Part shown: piece after piece, positions 7,924 through 13,267 of the stretch | How the letters are laid out: every line of letters begins with the position of its first letter | Position numbering within the stretch: position 1 is the stretch's first letter | Position numbers and translations under genes: made by a program | DNA from: JAJDFU01 sp964641965 | GTDB lineage: Bacteria > Bacteroidota > Bacteroidia > Chitinophagales > Saprospiraceae | Assembly: GCA_964641965.1 (NCBI GenBank) | Contig: CAZXLD010000077.1 | Span: forward strand, 1 to 13,267 | Direction: 5' to 3' | Length of the DNA: 13,267 nt | Notes under the pieces: generated by a model | Seen by the model: only the letters and a program-made list of their open reading frames with translations | Told to the model about the DNA's origin: nothing | The model's database searches: none

Positions 7924-8069
7924 TAAAAAACACCTAAAACCAACCTATTCTCCTACATGCTCCAAACCGATGAAACCTTATGGGCAGGCAAATTATACCG
8001 TTTTAAATTGGAAATGGCCTCTCCCGTAAAAAAGTATTTCTTGAAGAAATGGTATCATGTCCCTGATTC
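7924..8069. other. Convergent intergenic spacer
   Basis: This 146-bp gap separates the 3' end of the second ELWxxDGT gene (+) from the 3' end of the 4Fe-4S protein gene (-). It holds a short palindrome ATTTCTT-G-AAGAAAT (8036-8050) with too small a loop for a good terminator, and ATACC/GGTAT (7995-7999 and 8051-8055) flanking it at a distance. No convincing bidirectional terminator with T-tract was seen. Confidence 0.5.
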
Positions 8070-9047
8070 CTAAGCGGCTTCCTTGCCAGAGGATTCGTCT
8101 TCTTCCAATTGCTGTACGTATCGCTTTTTGACCTTATCGTAATTCCCATGGAAAAACGGGCAAGCAGAGACACAGCGGCTACAGTTTTTGGAAAAGAAAG
8201 GAGCACATTTTTCCCGTTCGATAAATTGGGGGTAGCCATCCTCCAGCGTTTTGGTAGTCTCGTAGATAGCGTTGCCCGGGCAGGAGCGTACGCAGTGGTT
8301 GCAAGTTTCGCAAAAGTCCCTTATCCAAAGGTGTGGATTGTCTTCCGGTTGCTTTATGGGCAAGTTTTCGATGCTCACAAATACAGCAGCCAATCGCAAC
8401 GACGGACCAAAATCTGGTGTAATTAGCAATCCGTTTTTACCTACTACGCCCATACACGCATCCTGCGCGACCGGTGTGGTCATAATGTCCCCGCCCATAG
8501 CAGGGGAAGCTTGGCAATCGAAGCCCCGCTCTCGCAGAAAGGCAGCTATTTTATTTACAGCGACGCCCAAACCCGAATAGGTTCGAAAGATTTCATTGGT
8601 AGCCTCTTTAGAGAAATTCTCATGCATCTGATCGCGGCGCATCTCCATGCTGAACATAATCACCTGGTCATGCAGAATTTTAAAATCCTTAAAGATGAAA
8701 TCCGGATTTACCTGGGTGTAGCCAATATCAGAGATACCCAGGGATCGGGCATAGTTTTCTAGTTCCGCTAGTTCCGCATCTGAGATATGCGTCCGGCCCT
8801 TACCAGGATTGTGGCCAACCTCCTTGGCACTCTTGTGCATCTCCTTGGCGATAGTTACAATTTGCGGAAAGGCAACCTTCAGACTTTTTACTTTATCCGC
8901 CATGCTTCCATATTGGGCCAACAGCAATGGTATCATCACGGCTGGCCGCGCTTGTTCACTGCTCTTTACCGGACGATCGTTCTTGTCCATCCAATAAGTA
9001 GCGCTGAGGAAAAAGGGGGTTTTTCGAAAGAGCTTATACAGTTTCAT
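8070..9047 (-). CDS. QueG/reductive-dehalogenase-like double [4Fe-4S] cluster protein
   Basis: This 325-residue, probably cytoplasmic iron-sulfur protein has two ferredoxin-type cysteine sets near its C-terminus. C246-C249-C252-C256-P follows CxxCxxCxxxCP, and C281, C289, C292, C296-P gives the second set with an enlarged first gap. Before them, DACMGVVGKNGLLITPDFGP (197-216) is the conserved core shared by epoxyqueuosine reductases and reductive dehalogenases (xGLGxxGKNxLLI type). It lacks the HEAT-repeat tail of many QueG proteins and has no signal peptide or Tat motif, so neither queuosine synthesis nor dehalogenation can be assigned. Whether it binds a corrinoid cannot be told by eye. The charged tail (QLEEDESSGKEAA) looks disordered. 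It starts 7 bases after the stop of the DUF2147-like gene, so the two are very likely co-transcribed. No strong Shine-Dalgarno sequence precedes the ATG. Confidence 0.85.
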   Translation of the reverse strand: MKLYKLFRKTPFFLSATYWMDKNDRPVKSSEQARPAVMIPLLLAQYGSMADKVKSLKVAFPQIVTIAKEMHKSAKEVGHNPGKGRTHISDAELAELENYARSLGISDIGYTQVNPDFIFKDFKILHDQVIMFSMEMRRDQMHENFSKEATNEIFRTYSGLGVAVNKIAAFLRERGFDCQASPAMGGDIMTTPVAQDACMGVVGKNGLLITPDFGPSLRLAAVFVSIENLPIKQPEDNPHLWIRDFCETCNHCVRSCPGNAIYETTKTLEDGYPQFIEREKCAPFFSKNCSRCVSACPFFHGNYDKVKKRYVQQLEEDESSGKEAA

Positions 9048-9054
9048 CGGTCAA

Positions 9055-9417
9055 TCATTCATTTTTGGTGAAATAAAAGGTCTTGGTCAGGACGAACTTT
9101 TTGCCAACGATCTTCAGCTTATCCGGGCTTTCCAGCGTCACTGTTGCGTTGATGTTCATCTTGCGTTTGGGGCTATACACGGTGCCGATCCAATTGGCTT
9201 GATCGGGATCGAATTGCAGATTCTTCAATACCTCCACCCCCACATGATCGGCAACATCCGAGCGGACAATCTCACCGAAATAGGCGCCATTTCGCGCTTC
9301 AATCCGGATGGTCGCATTATCCAGCTCCTCGGCAAACCACTTACCTTCAATGGCATCAGACTGGGCAGACAATTGAAAGCTGAAAAGGAACAGAAAGCAT
9401 CCAACATAAATCCTCAT
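9055..9417 (-). CDS. Small secreted DUF2147-like protein
   Basis: This 120-residue exported protein has a signal peptide (MRIYVGCFLFLFSFQLSAQ, cleavage near residue 19) and then a single small domain. The mature part has IEGKWFAEE, IRIEARNGAYFGEIV, NWIGTVYSPKRKMNINATVTL and LKIVGKKFVLTKTFYFTK. This follows the order G-x-W, ..I...G.y.G.Iv, W.G.iydP..gk.y.a...l, L.v.G, ending in an aromatic strand, as in the DUF2147 family of periplasmic beta-rich proteins. It is a little shorter than is usual for that family. The biochemical role of the family is not established. It sits between tetR upstream and the 4Fe-4S gene 7 bases downstream, and a 16-bp palindrome lies 27-42 bases before its ATG, suggesting TetR control. 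Confidence 0.75.
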   Translation of the reverse strand: MRIYVGCFLFLFSFQLSAQSDAIEGKWFAEELDNATIRIEARNGAYFGEIVRSDVADHVGVEVLKNLQFDPDQANWIGTVYSPKRKMNINATVTLESPDKLKIVGKKFVLTKTFYFTKNE

Positions 9418-9443
9418 TGCAATTCAGGTTTTGAAAATATGTT

Positions 9444-9459
9444 TTAAACAATTGTTTAA
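9444..9459. promoter_or_regulatory. Putative TetR operator upstream of the DUF2147-like gene
   Basis: TTAAACAATTGTTTAA is a perfect 16-bp palindrome in the 59-bp gap between tetR and the next gene. An extended form (GTTTTAAACAA then T-T-G-T-T-T-A-A) matches 10134-10152 in front of tetR at 17 of 19 positions. Its size and symmetry suit a TetR dimer site. Assignment to this TetR protein is an inference from proximity and recurrence. Confidence 0.5.
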
Positions 9460-9476
9460 CTCTAGGGTAAAAAATT

Positions 9477-10094
9477 TTAATTCACCCTTAGCATAGCCTC
9501 TATCCATTGTGGAATGAGTCGTTTGCGTTCTTCCATCAATTGGGTAAAAGCCTGGTCGTCCGTGCCGAGGGCCTCGTGAATCATAGGTTTAGCCACAAAG
9601 GGAAAGACAACCAGGGCCGACAGGTTCATGAAAAAGTGCGTCGGGTGGATAGGCGGCAGTTTCCCATTCTCCATTTCTTGCAAGATCTGCTCCATCAACA
9701 CCGATTGGCGAAGTCGAGGGGCTACTCCAAGCCGGTCGACAAACTCTTGTGGGTTGGCCCGTATCTCGGTGAGGATAAAGGCAGGCACATTCGGGTGCTC
9801 GTGTAAAAAATCAATATACCGCTCAACAAACAGGTCGAGTTTCTGGCGAAGACTAGTATCGGGCTCATTGATGATGCCGCTCAGACCGGCGAAAAACTCA
9901 GACAGAGTCTCGGTCATGATAAGGTCGAACAACTTCTTCTTATTCCGAAAATAGTAATTGACCAGGGCCAGGTTGGTATTGGCAGCCTCGGCAATGTCCC
10001 GGGTCTTAGTAGCAACAAAGCCCCGCTGTTGAAAGAGTGCTCGGGCGGCTTCCTTTATTTTCAGTTCGGTATTTTGTTGTTGTACCTCGGTCAT
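9477..10094 (-). CDS. TetR/AcrR-family transcriptional regulator
   Basis: This 205-residue, DNA-binding dimeric repressor type has an N-terminal helix-turn-helix domain (about residues 12-58): IKEAARALFQQRGFVATKTR, then DIAEAANTNLALVNYYFRNK, then KKLFDLI. This is the standard TetR_N pattern, with the Y-Y-F-x-N-K recognition-helix end. The rest is an alpha-helical ligand and dimer domain that does not reveal its inducer. Length is normal for the family. It is the first gene of the minus-strand group tetR, DUF2147-like, 4Fe-4S protein. A near-copy of the downstream palindrome overlaps its own presumed -33 box, which suggests autorepression. The ATG at 10094 is the first good start and leaves room for the promoter described at 10114-10144. 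Confidence 0.92.
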   Translation of the reverse strand: MTEVQQQNTELKIKEAARALFQQRGFVATKTRDIAEAANTNLALVNYYFRNKKKLFDLIMTETLSEFFAGLSGIINEPDTSLRQKLDLFVERYIDFLHEHPNVPAFILTEIRANPQEFVDRLGVAPRLRQSVLMEQILQEMENGKLPPIHPTHFFMNLSALVVFPFVAKPMIHEALGTDDQAFTQLMEERKRLIPQWIEAMLRVN

Positions 10095-10113
10095 GCCGTT
10101 TTTCTTTCTGCTT

Positions 10114-10144
10114 CCAATATAACTTAAATTTCTGTTTTAAACAA
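10114..10144 (-). promoter_or_regulatory. Putative tetR promoter
   Basis: On the minus strand, TTG (10144-10142) is followed after 20 bases by TATATTGG (10121-10114), one mismatch from the Bacteroidota -7 box TAnnTTTG and within the usual 19-21 base spacing. The distance to the tetR ATG is about 20 bases. The -33 TTG lies inside the palindromic site 10137-10152. Confidence 0.4.
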
Positions 10145-10152
10145 GTGATTAA
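10137..10152. promoter_or_regulatory. Putative TetR autoregulatory operator
   Basis: TTAAACAAGTGATTAA is an imperfect version (two symmetric mismatches) of the perfect palindrome at 9444-9459, sharing GTTTTAAACAA exactly. It covers the presumed -33 element of the tetR promoter and lies 43-58 bases upstream of the tetR start, a position suited to steric repression. Confidence 0.45.
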
Positions 10153-10254
10153 TTTTTTATGCAAAGCTTCTTATACAAGAGTATTGCGGACCTCTCATCC
10201 GGTTGCTAATTTGGAAGCTAGGTGGAGATACTTGATTTTTTGGCGGTAAACATG

Positions 10255-10329
10255 CCTACTCGTAGGTGAATGGTTTAACTGCGTGAAGGAAGGTATGGAG
10301 GGTCTTCAAGGTCCTCCAAGCTTGGACCT
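10255..10329. other. Hairpin-rich segment between methyltransferase and tetR
   Basis: The 293-bp gap 10095-10387 holds no gene. Within it are CCTAC-TC-GTAGG (10255-10266), GGAGG (10297-10301) pairing with CCTCC (10313-10317), and AGGTCC (10309-10314) pairing with GGACCT (10324-10329) around TCCAAGCTT. The last two stems share bases 10313-10314 and exclude each other. GCTAGGT near 10217 and ACCTAGC near 10326 form a longer-range pair. It may be the methyltransferase 3' end or a repeat remnant. No T-tract terminator was seen. Confidence 0.35.
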
Positions 10330-10387
10330 AGCCTGCCGCCTCCCGGGTACTATTTCGGAGAATGAATTCGACCGTCCAGCCCGATGC

Positions 10388-11023
10388 CTATACTTGGGTT
10401 GCTTTCTTCCCAAGCACCACTAGCACATCATCCATGTTCAACCGCTTATGGGTGGTCCGGATATCTATAAACCCAGCCCCTTCAAACAAGTGAACGACTT
10501 CAACTTGATCGTACAACCTGAATTTTTCGGCTACAAATGGACGCCTACCCAAGGCCTCTTTGGAATTAAAAGCCACCACAAAACTGCCGCCCGGAGCCAG
10601 CACCTGCTTCACCTGCTGTAGAATTCGGTCGGGATCCTCCCAAAAATAAATGGTATTGATCGTCAACACCTTGGAGAAGGTATCGGGATCAAAAGGGAGA
10701 TCATTTGCGTTACCTTTCAGCAGTTGGACATGCCCCAAATGTATGGCTTGCTTATTGGCGCGTTCAGCTGCTTGTAACATAGTGTCCGATAATTCGACCC
10801 CTACATACCGACCAGGTTGAATTTGCTCAACCAACTGTGAAATATGCGCCCCATTCCCAAAACCGATCTCAAGCAAGGTATCACCAGCCTCTGGATCCAA
10901 CAAGTTGAACGTAGCTTCATACATCGGCTGGTTGTGCCTGTTCATGAGCTTACCCACTAACAGCCCCCAAAAGCCGGAAGGTTGGCTGAGCTGCCTACCA
11001 AGTTGTTGTTGAAACCAATTCAT
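10388..11023 (-). CDS. Class I SAM-dependent methyltransferase (Methyltransf_11 type)
   Basis: This 211-residue, cytoplasmic protein should transfer a methyl group from S-adenosylmethionine; its substrate is unknown. Motif I is LLEIGFGNG (50-58), the SAM-binding glycine loop. Acidic residue E77 in VGVELSD lies at the end of strand beta 2, where it would contact the ribose. LKGNANDLPFD (102-112) matches the adenine-contacting D-A-x-x-L-P-F pattern, and LAPGG (142-146) is the post-motif III turn. The C-terminal half (EGAGFIDIRTTHKRLNMDDVLVVLGKK) has the usual final strands. It resembles UbiE/COQ5-type small methyltransferases but lacks features that would name a quinone substrate. It lies 63 bases downstream of the SGNH-like gene on the same strand with its own -7-like box in the gap, so it could be read from either promoter. 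Confidence 0.88.
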   Translation of the reverse strand: MNWFQQQLGRQLSQPSGFWGLLVGKLMNRHNQPMYEATFNLLDPEAGDTLLEIGFGNGAHISQLVEQIQPGRYVGVELSDTMLQAAERANKQAIHLGHVQLLKGNANDLPFDPDTFSKVLTINTIYFWEDPDRILQQVKQVLAPGGSFVVAFNSKEALGRRPFVAEKFRLYDQVEVVHLFEGAGFIDIRTTHKRLNMDDVLVVLGKKATQV

Positions 11024-11072
11024 AGGCTTATGTCACTCCAAATTTTTCAAAACAAAACAGTCAATCAAAATT

Positions 11073-11080
11073 CAAAAGTA
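11073..11080 (-). promoter_or_regulatory. Putative -7 box for the methyltransferase gene
   Basis: The minus strand reads TACTTTTG here, an exact fit to the Bacteroidota -7 consensus TAnnTTTG, about 50 bases before the ATG and inside the gap after the SGNH-like stop codon. No TTG was found at the expected -33 position, so support is partial. Confidence 0.3.
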
Positions 11081-11086
11081 TGCACC

Positions 11087-12412
11087 TCAAAGTAAATCTG
11101 TTACCCGATACACTTTTGTGGCCGTTGGATTTTGCATCCCCACATTTTGGGTCATGCAATACTTATAAACACGGGTAATCTTCTCGTAAACATCCGATTT
11201 CAGATGCAATTCATCAAACCACTCGTCTTCCTCGGCGACTCCCCGGCAATCAATGTGAAATAAGTTGGGCAAGCCTTCAAACTCGGCCAACTGAATCAGC
11301 ATTTCATTAAATTCATGGATCATGAAATAGACTACGGATTCCTGATCAAACGGATCGGTTATCCCCTTCATCATTAAGGGTTCAAACAGCCAATGACCAG
11401 TATCCGTTACGGCATTCACAATACGTTGGAGCGAAATCCAGTTTCCCCGGTTCTTGTTAAACGGAATCGCATAATCATAGCCTTGGGTGACGATCATCAT
11501 CCGTTTGTATTTACTTACATGGCATAATCCATACAGGTAAACGAAATATTGAACCATATACAAATTCAAAAAATTGAAAAACTCATCGGACACAAGTCGC
11601 AGGCCTCGTTCGTATTTTTTGATATCCAGGTCTTCGTTCGACGCTTTTCTTTTATCCAATAAACTTTTGGCTAACTGGTCCACCCTAAAGTCTCGAGGTT
11701 CCTCCAATTTGGGGTTAATCACCATAATAGCCAGCCGATCATTGCCAATGAGATCATTGCCTCCACCACTTAACAGGAATACATCCGGCGAAATTTTGGG
11801 TAGCTGTTCGATGTATTCACCAGAGTGAAAAATATTGGCCAGCCAGTCCCCTCCGGCAGCCAGGCTGTGCACGGCATACTTCGGATCATCTATGACCCAG
11901 TCAATAATGTCCCGAACGGGATCAATCTGCAAATAAATCTTGGGAAATTGAAACCAGGAATCGCCTTCCGCTAATATTACAATAGCCCCTTCCTCATCTC
12001 GAAACCCATTCCGAATTTTTTCCTGGAAAAGCTTGTTTCGCGATTCTCGGTTTCGTTGGTTGAACTTACCGATTAGTCCTTCCTCTGATTCGGATTCGTT
12101 GGTAATGGCATTGATGTCAAACAGTCGCATTAATACCGCTTTCAACAGATCCGGATTCGATTTGGTGACCGCGAATAATACCTTCAGGATTTCGGCTGTG
12201 GAGAAATTACCATCGTACTCATAAGTGCCCAGACCATCATCCTGGATATGTTCAAAAAACTTTAGAATAGTACTGGACTTGGCATAAATCATTTCTTCTT
12301 TCTCAAAGATGGAATTGAAATCCAGGTCAAAGTAAACCCAATCTAGATTTTTAACCCGATTCAATAACAACTCCTGAATTTTCTGGGAAATGTCCTGACT
12401 AGAAACTTTCAT
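11087..12412 (-). CDS. SGNH/GDSL-like hydrolase with unassigned N-terminal region
   Basis: This 441-residue protein is probably an esterase or lipase-like hydrolase; its substrate is unknown. All four SGNH blocks can be seen. Block I is LAEGDSW (148-153), with nucleophile Ser152. Block II is LAAGGDW (184-190), supplying an oxyanion glycine. Block III is SGGGND (215-220), with Asn219. Block V is FDELHL (399-404), with the Asp400/His403 pair. Between blocks III and V lies a long insertion (about 222-380) with hydrophobic helices such as FFNFLNLYMVQYFVYLYG. The first roughly 140 residues look mostly helical and charged (ILKFFEHIQDD, AEILKVLFAV, LLKAVLMRLFD) and were not recognised. They could be an adaptor or effector-associated domain, but that is a guess. 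There is no signal peptide, unlike many secreted SGNH enzymes, so a cytoplasmic location is expected. A promoter-like TTG-N17-TAAATTTTG precedes it. The methyltransferase gene follows 63 bases downstream. Confidence 0.8.
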   Translation of the reverse strand: MKVSSQDISQKIQELLLNRVKNLDWVYFDLDFNSIFEKEEMIYAKSSTILKFFEHIQDDGLGTYEYDGNFSTAEILKVLFAVTKSNPDLLKAVLMRLFDINAITNESESEEGLIGKFNQRNRESRNKLFQEKIRNGFRDEEGAIVILAEGDSWFQFPKIYLQIDPVRDIIDWVIDDPKYAVHSLAAGGDWLANIFHSGEYIEQLPKISPDVFLLSGGGNDLIGNDRLAIMVINPKLEEPRDFRVDQLAKSLLDKRKASNEDLDIKKYERGLRLVSDEFFNFLNLYMVQYFVYLYGLCHVSKYKRMMIVTQGYDYAIPFNKNRGNWISLQRIVNAVTDTGHWLFEPLMMKGITDPFDQESVVYFMIHEFNEMLIQLAEFEGLPNLFHIDCRGVAEEDEWFDELHLKSDVYEKITRVYKYCMTQNVGMQNPTATKVYRVTDLL

Positions 12413-12461
12413 AGTAAATTTATTTTATTTAAAACTTATTTTAAATTCGTAAATAATGGCA

Positions 12462-12490
12462 AAATTTATCAATTTTTTGGTTAAACAAGG
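12462..12490 (-). promoter_or_regulatory. Putative promoter of the SGNH-like gene
   Basis: On the minus strand TTG (12490-12488) is followed after 17 bases by TAAATTTTG (12470-12462), close to TAnnTTTG with one extra T. It is about 50 bases upstream of the ATG in an AT-rich stretch. Spacing is shorter than the usual 19-21 bases. Confidence 0.3.
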
Positions 12491-12506
12491 CACAGGTTAG
12501 GGATCG

Positions 12507-12569
12507 TAGCAGCGCTACGAAGCCCAGTTCTGCAACGCAGCAAAATCGAAAAAGTGGCCATTTGGCCGC
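12507..12569. other. Cluster of three short hairpins
   Basis: CGTAGC-AGC-GCTACG (12507-12521), CTGC-AAC-GCAG (12532-12542) and GGCC-ATTT-GGCC (12558-12569) follow each other within 63 bases, upstream of the SGNH-like gene and just left of palindrome copy B. There is no T-tract. It may be part of a larger repeat together with 12612-12776. Confidence 0.4.
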
Positions 12570-12611
12570 AGCGTAAAAATTTGAAACAGGCGCTTAAATA
12601 CAATTAAATTC

Positions 12612-12776
12612 GAAGCCATCTCAAAAATCCTTTTGATGCCGAAAATGAAGGACTTTGGTACCAGATGAGGCGCAAAAACGGGGCCTAGCCGTAGCTAAGT
12701 GACACTTTTTGCAACGAAATATGGTGCCAAAAGACACATTTGCAGGCCAAAGGGTATTTATTATTGTGATGGCTTC
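12612..12776. repeat. Imperfect palindromic intergenic element, copy B
   Basis: Ends GAAGCCAT (12612-12619) and ATGGCTTC (12769-12776) are exact inverse copies. Inside, GGCGCAAAAA on the left faces TTTTTGCAACG on the right, around the centre CCTAGCCGTAGCTA. The order of words (G-G-C-G, A-run, TAGCC..AGCTA..GT, TTTTG..ACGA, AAAAGA, TTATTATTG, GGCTTC) follows copy A at 3734-3892. This indicates one repeat family of about 160 bp. No coding sequence is present. Confidence 0.6.
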
Positions 12777-13212
12777 TCATATCACCTCAAGATTCTTTGT
12801 AAGAACCACTGAAATTTATCTGTTATATAAAATGGCAGTCCACTTAAATTTTATTTATTACTACTAAATTTAGCTACAATTATAAAAAAAGAAGCGAAAT
12901 ACCCAATAAGTCACTTAAATCAATATTTTCTAATCAAATACGCCTGAATTCAATTCAATTTACTGGTTAATTAGGCTCCTATTTTCATCCTTATGAACAT
13001 GTGCTAGCATTCACCTTGCAATCGATATACTATTAGCTTTAACTACTTCAAAGCTACAAATTTAACTATAATTAAATATACCTGGGCCGGATTTTTACAC
13101 CCTCTCTCTATCATTGGATGTAAAACCAAGCCATAAATCCTACTCGCCAATATAAATAATTAACCAACGCCCTACAATACCAATTCCTGCCATTCATCTC
13201 TACCCCATCCAA
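12777..13212. other. AT-rich gene-free stretch
   Basis: No reading frame, RNA gene or strong hairpin is convincing in these 436 bases. The only symmetry noted is TTTTACA/TGTAAAA about 20 bases apart near 13096-13125. Composition is distinctly richer in A and T than the genes to its left. It may contain the promoter region of a gene beyond the window. Confidence 0.5.
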
Positions 13213-13267
13213 AACTCATAACTCATAACTCATAACTCATAACTCATAACTCATAACTCATAACTCA
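13213..13267. repeat. Perfect AACTCAT heptamer tandem array, cut by the window end
   Basis: Seven exact copies of AACTCAT run from 13213 to 13261, followed by six bases of an eighth that reaches the last base of the window, so the true length is unknown. The perfect copies suggest recent slippage expansion. The period of seven is the same as in the degenerate array at 54-144. Confidence 0.9.

Noticed and set aside
7957..8073. 38-codon + strand ORF (starts MLQTDETLWAGK) in frame with the second large gene after its TGA TAA stops
   Set aside because: It is short, has no ribosome binding signal, shows no known family and runs over the stop codon of the convergent gene. A tandem stop before it makes readthrough unlikely. 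It could be checked by conservation in relatives.
8109..9071. Several + strand open frames opposite the 4Fe-4S protein gene
   Set aside because: The minus-strand frame has both cysteine cluster motifs and the GKNxLLI core, so the + strand frames are shadows.
10095..10387. Possible group II intron or insertion sequence remnant in the methyltransferase-tetR gap
   Set aside because: No intron domain V-like helix, reverse transcriptase or transposase fragment, or terminal inverted repeats could be identified by eye.

Overview
The window looks like a chromosomal segment from a marine or environmental Bacteroidota, most likely of the Saprospiria/Lewinella type. The basis is two very large secreted proteins that end in type IX secretion system (T9SS) type A sorting domains and carry ELWxxDGT repeats, weak Shine-Dalgarno signals, TAnnTTTG-like promoter boxes, and long intergenic regions full of palindromes and heptamer arrays. 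No tRNA, rRNA, CRISPR array or intact insertion sequence was seen.

Left part (1-7923): a degenerate heptamer array (54-144) leads into two tandem paralogous genes on the + strand (212-3733 and 4381-7923). Each encodes a signal peptide, eighteen ELWxxDGT-type repeats plus a terminal half-motif in the same order, an Ig-like/PKD-like stretch and a C-terminal sorting domain. The two genes share a 63-bp leader differing at one base, although their coding sequences have clearly diverged. The 647-bp spacer between them holds a 159-bp imperfect palindrome that starts on the base after the first stop codon, then a roughly 270-bp stretch bounded by TTAACCCGG/CCGGGTTAA and packed with strong hairpins.

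Middle part (8070-10094): three minus-strand genes read tetR -> small secreted DUF2147-like protein -> double [4Fe-4S] protein of the QueG/reductive-dehalogenase type. A 16-bp palindrome upstream of the DUF2147-like gene recurs in near-identical form over the likely tetR promoter. This points to an autoregulated TetR switch that also controls the two downstream genes.

Right part (10388-13267): a class I SAM-dependent methyltransferase and a 441-residue protein with the catalytic blocks of an SGNH hydrolase but no signal peptide, both on the minus strand. The last 855 bp carry no convincing gene. They hold a hairpin cluster, a second 165-bp copy of the imperfect palindrome family, an AT-rich stretch and a perfect AACTCAT heptamer array that runs off the window end.

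The least explained items are the hairpin-dense spacer at 3992-4261, the conserved twin leader, the two-copy palindrome family, the putative TetR operator pair and the cytoplasmic SGNH protein with an unassigned N-terminal region. All functional statements come from reading motifs by eye; no database search was run.
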